Below are positions 1 through 8,251 of a stretch of 47,874 nt of DNA, one piece after another. The stretch spans positions 1 to 47,874 of the IMG/VR virus record IMGVR_UViG_3300044981_000049; one strand, written 5' to 3'. Origin of the DNA: a virus. Below the pieces are notes generated by a model that was not told the DNA's origin, made no database searches, and worked only from the letters and a program-made list of their open reading frames with translations. The position numbers and the translations under genes were made by a program. Within the stretch, counting starts at the first letter, position 1, and each line of letters begins with the position of its first letter.

Positions 1-242
1 AATTGGCGATGTCTCCTGATTTCCATTTTCAGGAATCTCCGGAGTCGGTGGTGGCATGTAGCTCGCCAGCTCCTCTGCGGCTTGCAAGTCCTCGTCGGTT
101 ACGCCGTAGGTATCATTCGCGCGCAGCCGGTCGAGTACCTGAACTTCGGTAACGACTGAGTTACGCAGATAGATTTCATCCCGTTGCGCACGCGTCAATT
201 CGGTAGCCGCCTGGTCTTTCTGGCTTTGCTGCCAGAGCACCG
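1..242. repeat. Left copy of 242-bp terminal direct repeat (circular join)
   Basis: These 242 bases recur at the right end of the window with one difference by eye (A at 115, G at 47747). The portal gene reads in frame through either copy. This is what an assembly overlap of a circular or circularly permuted genome looks like. The mismatch could be a population variant or an assembly error. A genuine short terminal repeat is less likely because it would split the portal gene. Confidence 0.95.
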
Positions 243-1347
243 TAAATTCGAGTACGAGATCGTCGAGAAGACGGCCTAGCGTCTGCATGCACAGAATGTC
301 GTAGAGCCTTTCCAGTAGCGGGCGTAGCGAGCGCTCCTGCTTCGCCTTCAACGAGTCGTAGTAATTGCGCATGTCTGACTCGCCGGTCGAATTCATCCCG
401 GCTGGCGACATACCGAAAAGCCGCGTCATCGGAATATCGGCGGCGCCCGACAGGCGCTGCATGAACTGCATCATCACTTCGGGCACGCCAGAAAAGCTGT
501 TGGTTTTCTGGCTCCAGTCGTCGCTCGCGTCGAGAACAAGCGTATGGTTCATCGACTTCATCATTGCGGCAACTTCAAACCGCTTGAGCATGGTTTGCGT
601 GCCTTCGTCGCTACCAAGCTGGATGCGTAGCTCGTCGATTTTCAGAATGTCGACGCTCGCCTCAAAAAACATGCTGGCGGTTCCGCTCGCTACGCTGTCC
701 CCGCGCTGTAGCTCGTCGTACACGGACTGAAGCACGCTATCGGACCAGTAGTTATTCCGGCGTAGCAGGTTTAGCGGTAGCTTCGCGCCGTCGGCAAAGA
801 GTAGCCGCGAGCTGTGGATACGCTGGTTGCTGCCGCGTACCGTGTAGTATTCCGGCCTCCAGTAATCGGCCTGGTTCAAGTCGATAAGGTTGGCGAGGTT
901 GCGTACCGGCGTTATCTGATACCGGTCGAGAACCATCAAGCCCTGAAGCGTGCCCTGCCGCATTCGCTCTACCTCGAACGGCTCGGCCGGATCGTCGTCC
1001 GCGATCGACGGATAGATAGCCGATCCGCCGTAGAGACGCGACCAGCGGATATTGTCGGTAACGCGGTCGATAACGTTAAATTCCTTCTCTGCGGTCTCCA
1101 GCTCCTCGCGTGCGCTCGCGTCGCTCGTCTCCATCGACAACCATTCGCGCGTCATATCTTCGGCGGGCGCGTCGACGATCTTTCGCGCAAGCCAGTTCGC
1201 GCGGTACATCGAATCCAGCTCCTCGCCGGGGATCTCGCCACGGAACGCGTACCGGCCATAGCTCATTTTGTCGCTACGGGTCATCAACCCCGCAGCGAAG
1301 TTGCGCAGCGTATCGAGCCAGTGAATGCGTGGCGGGTTGGTCGTCAC
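1..1347 (-). CDS. Phage portal protein, DUF1073 family (N-terminal 449 codons; continues across the join)
   Basis: The portal forms the dodecameric DNA-entry vertex and docks the terminase. The GTG start overlaps the TGA of the upstream zinc-protein gene. Residues 1-40 hold the family opening (W-L-D-T-L-R-N near 10, then D-K), followed by YRANWLARKIVDAPAEDMTRE, the DUF1073 signature. Later hallmarks are RWSRLYGGSAI, LLFADG and SGAADIPMTRLFGMSPAG. The reading frame stays open to base 1 and continues in the right-end copy (46964-47874), giving a protein of about 671 residues, longer than a plain DUF1073 portal because of a C-terminal extension. A later ATG (near 1285) is a possible alternative start. 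No strong Shine-Dalgarno sequence precedes the GTG, so translational coupling is likely. Confidence 0.93.
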   Translation of the reverse strand, partial: MTTNPPRIHWLDTLRNFAAGLMTRSDKMSYGRYAFRGEIPGEELDSMYRANWLARKIVDAPAEDMTREWLSMETSDASAREELETAEKEFNVIDRVTDNIRWSRLYGGSAIYPSIADDDPAEPFEVERMRQGTLQGLMVLDRYQITPVRNLANLIDLNQADYWRPEYYTVRGSNQRIHSSRLLFADGAKLPLNLLRRNNYWSDSVLQSVYDELQRGDSVASGTASMFFEASVDILKIDELRIQLGSDEGTQTMLKRFEVAAMMKSMNHTLVLDASDDWSQKTNSFSGVPEVMMQFMQRLSGAADIPMTRLFGMSPAGMNSTGESDMRNYYDSLKAKQERSLRPLLERLYDILCMQTLGRLLDDLVLEFTVLWQQSQKDQAATELTRAQRDEIYLRNSVVTEVQVLDRLRANDTYGVTDEDLQAAEELASYMPPPTPEIPENGNQETSPI

Positions 1348-1580
1348 AGCAGCCACCAGTAGTAGCCGCTACCGTCGCACTCGTCGCAGTGGATCGCGGT
1401 ATCGCCAATCCCAACGAAGCCATCGCCGTGACACGTCCGGCAGCGCGCCGCGCGCTTCACCATGTAAAAGTCGTCGGTCTCGGGATCGGGCGGGCCAAAC
1501 TTCAAGCCGTACACGAACCAGTACAGGCCATGGCGCAGCCGATCGCGCGCACCGTGCAGCAGCGTAGGCGTCGATAGCAT
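1344..1580 (-). CDS. Small DnaJ-type zinc-finger protein
   Basis: A protein of about 78 residues whose C-terminal half holds CRTCHGDG and, twelve residues later, CDECDGSG. These are two CxxCxGxG motifs as in the DnaJ cysteine-rich domain, so one zinc site is expected. The stop overlaps the portal start (GTGA), so the two are probably translationally coupled, and a chaperone-like role in portal or head assembly is possible but not shown. Such mini-DnaJ proteins often sit between terminase and portal genes. Start choice is uncertain: an in-frame GTG at 1625 would add 15 residues of unremarkable sequence, and neither start has a good ribosome site. Confidence 0.75.
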   Translation of the reverse strand: MLSTPTLLHGARDRLRHGLYWFVYGLKFGPPDPETDDFYMVKRAARCRTCHGDGFVGIGDTAIHCDECDGSGYYWWLL

Positions 1581-1787
1581 GATTGGATTCACTACAGAAG
1601 ACGTTACGGGCGTTACAGTCGTCACTGACTGAAAGCTCGTTGAAAGTCACACACATAGATTTATGTGCGCGAGACGTGTTAAGGGCTTGCAGCCCGCCAT
1701 GCAAGCCGTGAAACAATGCGTAGCAAATCCCGCCTACGCCTTAAGCGGTATGGGTTTGACGGGCACCGCTAGAGTTCTGTCGATGTT
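1581..1787. other. Intergenic region with two hairpins downstream of the large terminase gene
   Basis: About 200 bases between the terminase and the zinc-protein gene. I see no convincing gene. On the minus strand there is a hairpin with arms GGCTTGCA/TGCAAGCC around 1687-1710 and a perfect 6-bp CACATA/TATGTG hairpin around 1650-1665. Neither has a T-tract, so they are not simple terminators. They could be processing sites or structured leader RNA for the portal transcript. Confidence 0.35.
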
Positions 1788-3374
1788 TCACACCCAGTTG
1801 ACTGCGGCGTTCTCGATGAGGAGCTGGTGTACTGCGTCGCACAGTACGTCTACCTGGTCATCAAACGCGTGCGTATCGTCCTCGGTGAAGGCTTCGCACT
1901 CGGTTATAAAGTCGCTGATCCAGTCAGCTTCTTCGGGCAGCAGCACCAGACCCGCCTCGATCGACGGCGCCGCCCCCTTTACCCGGACTACCTTGTCGCG
2001 ATTGCGCGGGATACCCTTGATCGGGATCTTTCCCTTGCGCTTGATACCCTGAATCAGCCCGGTCCCGCTCGACTTGTCCTCGACCATGAACGACGAGAGA
2101 GGGACGTTTAGCCGGTGGTCGTAGGGTCGACACTTGTTCCAGAAGTCGATCGCGTGTCGCTCCAGCTCGGGCGCTTCCCAGCGATCGCGAATAAGGTTGA
2201 TCGCGTAGATATGGCCGTCGACGCCTAGACCCCACTCCATAAAGACCGTGAAGTCGTTACGCTCGCTTGTCTTCTGCGCGGTGTCGGCAATGATGAGACG
2301 CCGGACCATTTTCGGCAGTACGCGCCAGCGCCCGAACCAATGCCCCTTAAGCAGGTTCCCGCCTTCCTCGGTCGGCTTCTGCTGATACTGCGCGGAAAAG
2401 ACCCGCCGCCCGATCCGCTGGCCGTCGCGACTGGTCCCGCCCTGCTCCAGCTCTAACAGCTCCTCCAGCGGCTCCTTGTACGGCCAGTAGCTGAAGCGGC
2501 CTTTCTTGTCGGTAACGCTGGTGTCGATACAGGACCGGTACGCGTGCGCGTAATGGTTGACGTAGTTCGCGTCAATCAGAGCCGGGATCTCGACGTAATG
2601 CCAGTAGCCCGGTAGCCCGCCCGCCTTGATAAAGCCGGTACAGTCGTCGACGGCCAGACGCTGCATGATGAGAATGATCGGCGTGGCCGGGTTGGCGCGA
2701 CGGCTCTTGACGGTCGAGACAAGGCGGCGATTCGCCTTCTCGCGCGCGGGCTTTGAATAGCTGTCTTCGACCTTTAGCGGATCGTCGACGATAATTGCAC
2801 CCTGAAAACCCGGTACCATCCGGCCTGCACGGAATCCGGTAATCTGCCCGCCGAGCGAGACCGCGTACACACCGCCCGCCGTCTTTCCGTCGATCTCGAC
2901 ATTCCAGCGCTTCATAGAGCGCGAGTCGTCGCGCAGCACGCGCGGCCACATCGACTGATACTCATCGCCCTGGATAAGCTCGCGCGCCTTCTGGCTGTTT
3001 AGCAGCGCGAGATCGTCGCTATAGCTGATATGCAGGAAGCGCGAGTACGGGTTAAGCGCAAGCCCGCGCGCGATCAGGTTGATAACGACCAGCTCTGTCT
3101 TGCTCGCACCCGGCGCGACGTTGATAACGACGTTCGTCCAGCTCCCGTCGAGTATCTTCTGTACCGCGTCAGCGATCGCGAGGTGGTGCCAGTTCAGCCG
3201 GAACGGTACGCCCTCACGGTGCTGGAAAAACAGACTCGTAAAAGCGATATGGTCGTCTTCGCATGCCTTGCGGGCAGCGTGCAGCCGCCACTGCTCCTGC
3301 GTCGTCGACCGCATCCAGCCAGGCGGCGGCTTGCGATTGGTACGGAACGGCAGGATAACGCTGTCCATACTCAT
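1788..3374 (-). CDS. terL: Terminase large subunit (ATPase-nuclease)
   Basis: The motor that translocates and cuts DNA during packaging, 528 residues. The ATPase domain shows Walker A APGASKTE near residue 87 and Walker [11 protein letters not shown] near 192, with the coupling motif around IILIMQRL. The C-terminal RNase H-like nuclease shows the acidic residues LIIADTAQK...NDF (about 366), VEDKSSG (about 433) and DDQVDVL (about 507). The length is normal for a gp17-type large subunit. The Walker A has Ala-Ser where many relatives have Gly-Ser or Ser-Gly. It follows the small subunit after about 50 bases. The start codon lies inside a pentamer-repeat site and lacks a clear Shine-Dalgarno sequence; a second ATG two codons later is equally possible. 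Confidence 0.96.
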   Translation of the reverse strand: MSMDSVILPFRTNRKPPPGWMRSTTQEQWRLHAARKACEDDHIAFTSLFFQHREGVPFRLNWHHLAIADAVQKILDGSWTNVVINVAPGASKTELVVINLIARGLALNPYSRFLHISYSDDLALLNSQKARELIQGDEYQSMWPRVLRDDSRSMKRWNVEIDGKTAGGVYAVSLGGQITGFRAGRMVPGFQGAIIVDDPLKVEDSYSKPAREKANRRLVSTVKSRRANPATPIILIMQRLAVDDCTGFIKAGGLPGYWHYVEIPALIDANYVNHYAHAYRSCIDTSVTDKKGRFSYWPYKEPLEELLELEQGGTSRDGQRIGRRVFSAQYQQKPTEEGGNLLKGHWFGRWRVLPKMVRRLIIADTAQKTSERNDFTVFMEWGLGVDGHIYAINLIRDRWEAPELERHAIDFWNKCRPYDHRLNVPLSSFMVEDKSSGTGLIQGIKRKGKIPIKGIPRNRDKVVRVKGAAPSIEAGLVLLPEEADWISDFITECEAFTEDDTHAFDDQVDVLCDAVHQLLIENAAVNWV

Positions 3375-3404
3375 ATCATATGATTCGATACCATACCGTA
3401 TGAC
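3366..3404. repeat. Pentamer-repeat site at the terL start
   Basis: A run of degenerate 5-bp units in phase (catac, tcata, tcata, tgatt, cgata, ccata, ccgta, tgaca) that overlaps the terminase start codon. It matches similar runs at the starts of many other transcription units in this genome. The function is unknown; an operator or partition-protein site is inferred. Confidence 0.6.
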
Positions 3405-3422
3405 AGGCTATGGTATTGAGGG

Positions 3423-3860
3423 TTAGCCGGTCAGGCGCCGCCGTCCGAACTTATTCAGAACGTCCTCGACGATCGCGCGAGCCGTCTCCTCGTTCTCGAC
3501 CATCGGCGTGGTATCGCTTTCTGCAGGAGGCGCCGCCGACGCTTCGGTCAGCTTCCAGCCGCCGCGCGTACGCATCCAGAAAATCATTGCCTGCACGACC
3601 TGCGACGTATCGGCCTCCTTGCTCGCGAGCCGGTAGAGATTCGCGACGACTCGCGCATTGCAATGGTCGACAGCCGTGCTGATTTCCTTTTTAAAAGTCT
3701 TCGATAGCGTCGCGTAGCTGATCGGCTTGCCCGTCTCCGGGTTGACGACGTGCTGACAGATATTGAGTAGCGGCACGCCGCATAGAAGCAATGCGCGCAC
3801 GACCATCACGTCAGTCTTTGTCGGGATAAATTTTTTTCCCGTTCGCTTTACCAGTTCCAT
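3423..3860 (-). CDS. terS: Terminase small subunit-like DNA-binding protein
   Basis: A 145-residue protein directly upstream of the large terminase. The first ~60 residues look like a helix-turn-helix (PTKTDVMVVRALLLCGVPLLNICQ...ISYATLSKTFKKE), and the middle has the small-subunit pattern of helices ending in AMIFWMRTRGGWK. The family recognises the packaging initiation site and delivers DNA to the large subunit. Position and the FW-R-GW motif support the call. The C-terminus (VENEETARAIVEDVLNKFGRRR) may be the segment that contacts the large subunit or portal. Ribosome-site support for the start is weak, but the ATG follows the preceding stop by six bases. Confidence 0.82.
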   Translation of the reverse strand: MELVKRTGKKFIPTKTDVMVVRALLLCGVPLLNICQHVVNPETGKPISYATLSKTFKKEISTAVDHCNARVVANLYRLASKEADTSQVVQAMIFWMRTRGGWKLTEASAAPPAESDTTPMVENEETARAIVEDVLNKFGRRRLTG

Positions 3861-3866
3861 AGCGAT

Positions 3867-4439
3867 CTAGCCCGGTATCCAGGCCTTCCCGAATGTGTCG
3901 GCCGCTTCGCGCGCGCCGACGCGCGCGGGCATCCCGGAACGGTCGGCCAGCCGGTCGACCTCCTCAGGCTCCATGCCTAGCCGTGTTTCGATCTGCTCGA
4001 CGGGTACGCCCGTCTGGATCATCGTCCGTACGATCTCGGCCATCGGCAGCACGGCGTGCGTACCGCGTGCCCGGTTATGCCGGATCGTCGACATCATCCG
4101 GTGTACGGGATCGGCCTGGATCTCCGCGACGGGTACCCAGCCGCCGTACCGCGCCACGATTCGCTTATCGGTCGAGACAAACCACCGATGGTAGCCATCG
4201 ACCATCACGTAACCATCCCCTTCCGCAAGCACCACAAGCGGTTGCGTAAATCCATCCTCGAGGATCGAGAGAATCAGCAGCTCCAGCTCGGGCGGTGCGA
4301 CCCGGTTGGGGTTGTAGTCGTTCGCGCGGATACGCGAGCGCTCGACCCATTTGACGCGCGAGACAGCCGCGTCGGCTATCGCCCGTTTGACTTCAGCACT
4401 AACGGGCGTGTCTGTCTTTTCAATAGCGGGTACCGTCAT
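3867..4439 (-). CDS. ParB/sulfiredoxin-fold (IbrB-like) protein
   Basis: A 190-residue protein of the ParB/Srx-like fold. Visible signatures are RIRANDYNPNRV (~30), an upstream helix ELELLILSILEDGFTQPLVV, then GYVMVDGYHRW (the G-x-H-R loop, ~80) and STIRHNRARGTH (~120), with a helical C-terminus resembling a ParB HTH (TGVPVEQIETRLGMEPEEVDRLAD). The start is set at 4439 because GGAG lies 8 bases upstream; an ATG at 4457 is in frame but lacks that. The gene overlaps the end of the PAPS-reductase-like gene. This pairing is the IbrA/IbrB arrangement known from prophages. The enzymatic activity is unknown; NTP-dependent nuclease or adaptor activity is possible. Confidence 0.8.
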   Translation of the reverse strand: MTVPAIEKTDTPVSAEVKRAIADAAVSRVKWVERSRIRANDYNPNRVAPPELELLILSILEDGFTQPLVVLAEGDGYVMVDGYHRWFVSTDKRIVARYGGWVPVAEIQADPVHRMMSTIRHNRARGTHAVLPMAEIVRTMIQTGVPVEQIETRLGMEPEEVDRLADRSGMPARVGAREAADTFGKAWIPG

Positions 4440-5634
4440 TGTCCGGCTCCAGTGCAATCACCTGTTCAAGCGTCATCCCCCTACGCTTCTGCTCGTTGGT
4501 TGCCTGATTAAGCAGGCCACCCGTTTTGCGGCCCTTGAAGTCGCCTTTTAGCGCGATCTGCGCGAGCCAGCGCCACGACACGCCGCTCATTGGATCGGAC
4601 ACGCTATCGTCGATCGGTCGCTGCGTCTTGCGCTGGTGCATCTCGATCGCGCCTTTAACGGCGGTCGCGACGTAGGAGCGCCAGGGCTCCTTGTAGAGAT
4701 CAATCACGCGGAACGTCCACTCGCGCCACGTCAGACCCTCAGGCGGGCGGTCGATATGATGGCCATACAGTTCCGTTAGCGCGTAGCGGCCGCCCGTTGC
4801 GACGCCCGGTACGCGCGCGATCATCTTGTGCCAGAGATCCGGGTAGCAGATCGCCCACGTATGAAGCAGCGCCAGCGGCTCCTCGCCAAACGGCGGGCAC
4901 ACGCGCTGGTCGTTATGCTTGAGGCCCATCGCTTCAAAGCGGTCATACGTGTGGTTGTAGTCCCATCCAAAGCGCGACGGCGCGACCCATACGTCCTCGA
5001 ACATCCAATCGTAGATCGGGTCGCACAACCAGACGTTGCGCGCGTGTTCGTGCTGGTGGATATAGTTGTCGATCGGCTTCATCGTCGAGAGACGCAGGCG
5101 CCGTAACGATTCCTGCGTACGGATACCGCGCAGAAAGCCGACGGTCGACGACTTCCCCTTGAAGGGTAGGTGCGAGCAGTCGGGAATCATCATTCCCCGC
5201 TTGAATCCCGGCATGGTCGTCTGTGCGCCTTCGGGCATAGGCCGGACCCACTTGTCACGCTCGGCGGGATTCCAGCAATACCAGTAAGGCTCGCGGCGCG
5301 AGCAGGCGTTACGGTGCTTGACGGGCGCACACCACCAGACAAGCTCGATCTCTGGATTGGCGCGCACCCGGTTCAGATAGGCTTCGGTGTCTTCGGAGAT
5401 GCACTCCTCGTCGTAAAAATGCACCTCCAGAGGCAGGCGTTTAAGCTCGCGCGCGGCCTCCAGCGCGAGATTAAGCACGACCGTCGAATCTTTCCCACCT
5501 GAAAAGCTCACCACGATCCGATCGAACATCGCATACAGGTGCTTCATCCGATCGCGCGTCGCTTCGTGTACGTCCTGCTCGACAAACTTGCGGTTGTACG
5601 TCTTGCGCACAATGCCGCTTTCGCGCGCGCTCAT
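4420..5634 (-). CDS. PAPS reductase/IbrA-like PP-loop protein
   Basis: A 404-residue protein with the PP-loop SFSGGKDST near residue 43, the ATP-pyrophosphatase signature of PAPS reductases, DndC and IbrA proteins. Following features include HFYDEECISEDTEAYL, WWCAPVKHRNACS and GIRTQESLRR. The C-terminal half with YDWMFEDVW and YPDLWHKMIARVPGVATG fits the longer IbrA/DUF3440-type layout rather than a short sulfate-assimilation enzyme. The ATGA overlap with the upstream cupin gene and the overlap with the downstream ParB-like gene indicate one operon. In DNA phosphorothioation the related DndC activates sulfur chemistry; whether this protein modifies DNA, nucleotides or tRNA cannot be told from sequence. 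A GAGGT ribosome site supports the start. Confidence 0.85.
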   Translation of the reverse strand: MSARESGIVRKTYNRKFVEQDVHEATRDRMKHLYAMFDRIVVSFSGGKDSTVVLNLALEAARELKRLPLEVHFYDEECISEDTEAYLNRVRANPEIELVWWCAPVKHRNACSRREPYWYCWNPAERDKWVRPMPEGAQTTMPGFKRGMMIPDCSHLPFKGKSSTVGFLRGIRTQESLRRLRLSTMKPIDNYIHQHEHARNVWLCDPIYDWMFEDVWVAPSRFGWDYNHTYDRFEAMGLKHNDQRVCPPFGEEPLALLHTWAICYPDLWHKMIARVPGVATGGRYALTELYGHHIDRPPEGLTWREWTFRVIDLYKEPWRSYVATAVKGAIEMHQRKTQRPIDDSVSDPMSGVSWRWLAQIALKGDFKGRKTGGLLNQATNEQKRRGMTLEQVIALEPDNDGTRY

Positions 5635-6377
5635 GGCTTGACCTCCAGCGTCTCGCTGCCGGTCGTGCGGATCGAGCGAAGCTCGCGCGCAGAGATCCCG
5701 TCGACGATCGTCCGGTTAATCATCGCGTGGTCGTCGTCGGTCGGTCCACAGTCGGAGTCCGGATGCCAGGCCACGACCCGCATCTCGTCGCCGCAATCGG
5801 TCGCGAAGTTGTGTCGACCTTCAGCCGGGATGCAGAAGACCATCCCCGGTACCAGCTTGAATCGCTTGTCCACGCCGCCGTTACGCGCGATACACGTCCC
5901 GGCACCGGATAGCACGACGCCCAGGCGGTCTGACGGGTGCGTGTGCGCGGTCTGTACGACGCCAGGCGGGAAGTAAAGCAGGTTCAGACACGGATCGCCG
6001 CGGCGAACCGGCTGGATGATCGTCGTATCGCTGCACCGGTCGATATAGCGAAGCCTCCCCTTACGCTCGACCGGCCCGCCGATCGAAAAGAGGCCGCGCC
6101 ATCCGTTGCGCTGCGTAATGATCCCCGCGCCGTCGGCTTCAATCAGCGCGAAGCTACCCGGTACGCAGAAGTAATATCCGGCGTGCAGGTTCCACGTCCG
6201 GCCAGCGTGTAGAAGCGAGACCTCGCCGCTATAGACGAAGCCAAAATACGTCGCGTCCGGCGACTCGACGGCTAGCCCCTGGCGGTGGTGCCGGGTACCG
6301 CTCCACGCGAGCATTGAAGCCGAGAGCCGCCCGGTCGACCAGTCGTAGGCGATAAAGCCGTTTTGCGCGGTCTTCAT
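5631..6377 (-). CDS. Cupin-fold protein
   Basis: A 248-residue protein, probably bicupin. The C-terminal barrel carries FPPGVVQTAHTHPSDRLG near residue 137, a turn VVLSGAGTC, the second motif PGMVFCIPAEGRHNF near 177, and VAWHPDSD. The HxH of motif 1 and the H of motif 2 could bind metal, although the usual motif-1 glutamate is replaced (Asp-Arg-Leu-Gly). The N-terminal half has a weaker barrel (GEVSLLHAGRTWNLHAGYYFCVP) lacking the histidines. Cupins include dioxygenases, isomerases and binding proteins, and the substrate is unknown. It is tightly coupled by ATGA overlaps to the ParB-like and PAPS-reductase-like genes, and GGAG seven bases upstream supports the start. Confidence 0.8.
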   Translation of the reverse strand: MKTAQNGFIAYDWSTGRLSASMLAWSGTRHHRQGLAVESPDATYFGFVYSGEVSLLHAGRTWNLHAGYYFCVPGSFALIEADGAGIITQRNGWRGLFSIGGPVERKGRLRYIDRCSDTTIIQPVRRGDPCLNLLYFPPGVVQTAHTHPSDRLGVVLSGAGTCIARNGGVDKRFKLVPGMVFCIPAEGRHNFATDCGDEMRVVAWHPDSDCGPTDDDHAMINRTIVDGISARELRSIRTTGSETLEVKP

Positions 6378-7102
6378 GCTTCGCTCCAGGCGCGAACGAT
6401 AAAGAGTAGCGCGGCGCCCGTATCCTCGACGCCCGCCTCCTCCTTCGCGCTCTTGATCGCGTCAAGCAGCGCAGGACGATCCTCCAGCGCGACCATGCAG
6501 GAAAACGCGACAAACTGCGCGCCGCCGTCCATCGCGATAGGCGTTGCGCCCCTGAAGCCGTCGGCGTCGTCGCTACCGTTCGCGCCGTCGGCGCCGTCGT
6601 TCCCATCGGCAGGCGGCGGCGTATCGAGCGCGAGCCGGTCGTAGTCATCGCTTAAGCGCGCGATCTCGATCCCGTCGAAGCCGAGCAGGCTGATATCGAA
6701 GCTATCGTTACCCAGCGCTGTAATCTCTGTGTAAAGGAGGCTTGCATCCCAATCGCCGTTAAGCGTCAGCTTGTTATCCGCGATCCGGTACGCCCGTTTC
6801 TGCTCGTCGCTCCAGCCGGTCGCGATCATTACCGGCGCTTCGTCGTAGCCGAGCCGTTTGCCCGCCATCAAGCGGCCATGTCCGGCGATGATCTCGCCGT
6901 TCTCGTCGATCAGTACGGGTATCGTCCACCCCCATTCATGCATCGACGCCGCGAGCTGGTTTATCTGCTCGTCGCTGTGGGTGCGCGCGTTCTGCGCGTA
7001 CTCGATCAGACTTTCGATCGGTCGACGCTCGACGTGATCGGCGGGCCATAGCTTGATAGCACCCTCTTTCGCGTGTTTAGCTTCTATCGTATCGGATGAC
7101 AT
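6374..7102 (-). CDS. ParB N-terminal domain protein lacking a methylase domain
   Basis: A 242-residue protein. Residues ~27-130 form a ParB/Srx-like domain (PIESLIEYAQNARTHSDEQI, then WTIPVLIDENGEIIAGHGRLMAGKRLGYDE, then DEQKRAYRIADNKL). That domain architecture is usually fused to a DNA adenine or cytosine-N4 methylase, but no DPPY-type motif follows. Instead there is a Gly-Asp-Asn-Ala low-complexity linker (~160-180) and a short unrecognised C-terminal domain (FVAFSCMVALEDRPALLDAI). It is the first gene of a coupled operon with cupin, PP-loop and second ParB-like proteins. The ATG is embedded in a seven-unit pentamer array and has no clear ribosome site. Longer readings to 7315 run through a terminator and are unlikely. 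Confidence 0.8.
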   Translation of the reverse strand: MSSDTIEAKHAKEGAIKLWPADHVERRPIESLIEYAQNARTHSDEQINQLAASMHEWGWTIPVLIDENGEIIAGHGRLMAGKRLGYDEAPVMIATGWSDEQKRAYRIADNKLTLNGDWDASLLYTEITALGNDSFDISLLGFDGIEIARLSDDYDRLALDTPPPADGNDGADGANGSDDADGFRGATPIAMDGGAQFVAFSCMVALEDRPALLDAIKSAKEEAGVEDTGAALLFIVRAWSEA

Positions 7103-7130
7103 GATGTGATATGAAATGATATGAAATGAC
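7096..7130. repeat. Seven-unit pentamer array over the start of the ParB-like/terminase operon
   Basis: Seven uninterrupted 5-bp units read on the plus strand as atgac, atgat, gtgat, atgaa, atgat, atgaa, atgac. The array covers the start codon of the first late-operon gene and sits immediately downstream of a terminator on the minus strand. It is the clearest member of a genome-wide set and a good candidate operator. Confidence 0.75.
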
Positions 7131-7137
7131 GCGCGGA

Positions 7138-7185
7138 CAAAAAGAAACCCGGCCACTCCAGGGAGGTATGACCGGGTTTTGGCTG
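7138..7185 (-). terminator. Intrinsic terminator after the Q-like gene
   Basis: On the minus strand the 8-bp arms AAACCCGG and CCGGGTTT enclose a ~26-base interior and are followed by CTTTTTG. It would end leftward transcripts from the 8.5-7.2 kb genes just before the late block. If the preceding gene is an antiterminator, this may be the site it acts through. Confidence 0.75.
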
Positions 7186-7254
7186 GGTAACGGGGGCGCC
7201 CTTTGTGGGAAGGGCGTACAGAACCAGCCTCGTACAATACTAGTAAATTTCTGC

Positions 7255-7749
7255 TTATTTGTGTGCAACTTCGTTTTTGGGAAGTCGTCCACAACGGGCG
7301 CGAGTCGCGTTGCAATGTTCGATCGACGCGCGGCGCCGGCTGGCCATATCAATGATTTTTTCGTCGACATAGCGCTGCGCAAGCAATGCTTTTTGCGCCG
7401 TAATCGCGCGCTCGCGGAAGCGGCGAATACGCGAATTGAAGCCGTCGCGGCCAAGGTGGTAGTGGGTAAGCAGATCCGCGATCGGGATGCGGTAGAGATA
7501 AAAGCAGAGAAAGGTCATTTTCGCGGCGTTGCGAGGCTGCGCCGTGATTGCCCGATTGAGCTGGTAGAGATTCGGATTGTTGGGCGCGTCGGGCGGGTTC
7601 GGTACCGTCGCGTCGGGTATTCGCATACGCGCAAGCAGGTTTTTCGGCGGTGGTGGAGCGTAGAGTCGGCGCGAGTGGTGCCATGCAGCCCAGCGCAGAC
7701 ACAGCATATGGTCGCTGCTCTGCTGCGTATCGGACTCAGACACGCTCAT
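7255..7749 (-). CDS. Putative late antiterminator (Q-like), weakly supported
   Basis: A 164-residue basic protein. The layout LRWAAWHHSRRLYAPPPPKNLLARMR at the N-terminus, then a helical middle (LNRAITAQPRNAAKMTFLCFYLY) and a helix-turn-helix-like stretch (IADLLTHYHLGRDGFNSRIRRFRERA) resembles phage Q-type or sigma-region-4-like antitermination proteins. Position supports it: last of a small leftward operon, followed by an intrinsic terminator and then the late operon. The ATG at 7749 is chosen because it overlaps the upstream stop by 14 bases and opens the conserved part; an in-frame start at 7782 lies deep in the upstream gene. It could instead be an unrelated DNA-binding protein. Confidence 0.6.
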   Translation of the reverse strand: MSVSESDTQQSSDHMLCLRWAAWHHSRRLYAPPPPKNLLARMRIPDATVPNPPDAPNNPNLYQLNRAITAQPRNAAKMTFLCFYLYRIPIADLLTHYHLGRDGFNSRIRRFRERAITAQKALLAQRYVDEKIIDMASRRRASIEHCNATRARCGRLPKNEVAHK

Positions 7750-8251
7750 GAGCGGCCCCCGCGTCGACCGGATCGGCGCCATCCTCGCCCGCCTCGATCA
7801 GCTCCTCCATCTCCTGCGCGGCCTGGTCGGTACTCGCGGCCGGAAAGAGGAAGGCGAACGCCTGCGCCGACCGGAGATAGGTCAGACAGCGCGCGTGGTG
7901 TTCGCGAAACTGCTCCTCGTCGAGCGCGTCGTACGCGATCGAGCGCGGCGTAACGACCATTACACCGTCGGGCCCCGGTACCGTATCGCAGTGGCCTGCG
8001 CCGATCGTCACCCAGGCGCGTAGCGTATCCAGCGTCTCGAAACGCTGCTGCGCGGCAAAGATCCGGTTGAGTAACGCGAAGTGCGCGCGGTGTAGCGCTG
8101 GCGAGCGCGGCTCGCTCCACGACAGAACCAGCGTCTCACCGACGCGTAGCTCGTCGAGCGCCTGTGTAAGTCGTCGGAAGTGGTGAGAGTCGATTGATGA
8201 GATCCCGACGACGGCGCCGTCCGGGTTTTTACTCAGCACGATCTTGGTCAT
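7736..8251 (-). CDS. DUF1367 family phage protein
   Basis: A 171-residue protein with the family pattern PRSPALHRAHFALLNRIFAAQQRF (~50), VTIGAGHCDTVPGPDGVMVVTPRSIAYDALDEEQFREHH (~85-125) and a C-terminal acidic tail. DUF1367 proteins occur in the nin-type regions of lambdoid phages upstream of Q, consistent with the next gene being Q-like. The exact function is unknown; a role in recombination or replication is suspected. The ATG has GAGG and AAGGGA upstream. A much longer open frame to 8578 runs through the neighbouring gene and is not credible. Confidence 0.72.
   Translation of the reverse strand: MTKIVLSKNPDGAVVGISSIDSHHFRRLTQALDELRVGETLVLSWSEPRSPALHRAHFALLNRIFAAQQRFETLDTLRAWVTIGAGHCDTVPGPDGVMVVTPRSIAYDALDEEQFREHHARCLTYLRSAQAFAFLFPAASTDQAAQEMEELIEAGEDGADPVDAGAAHERV

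Noticed and set aside
1581-1787. tRNA gene
   Set aside because: The hairpins do not form a cloverleaf; no T-arm or anticodon arrangement fits. No tRNA was recognised elsewhere by eye.
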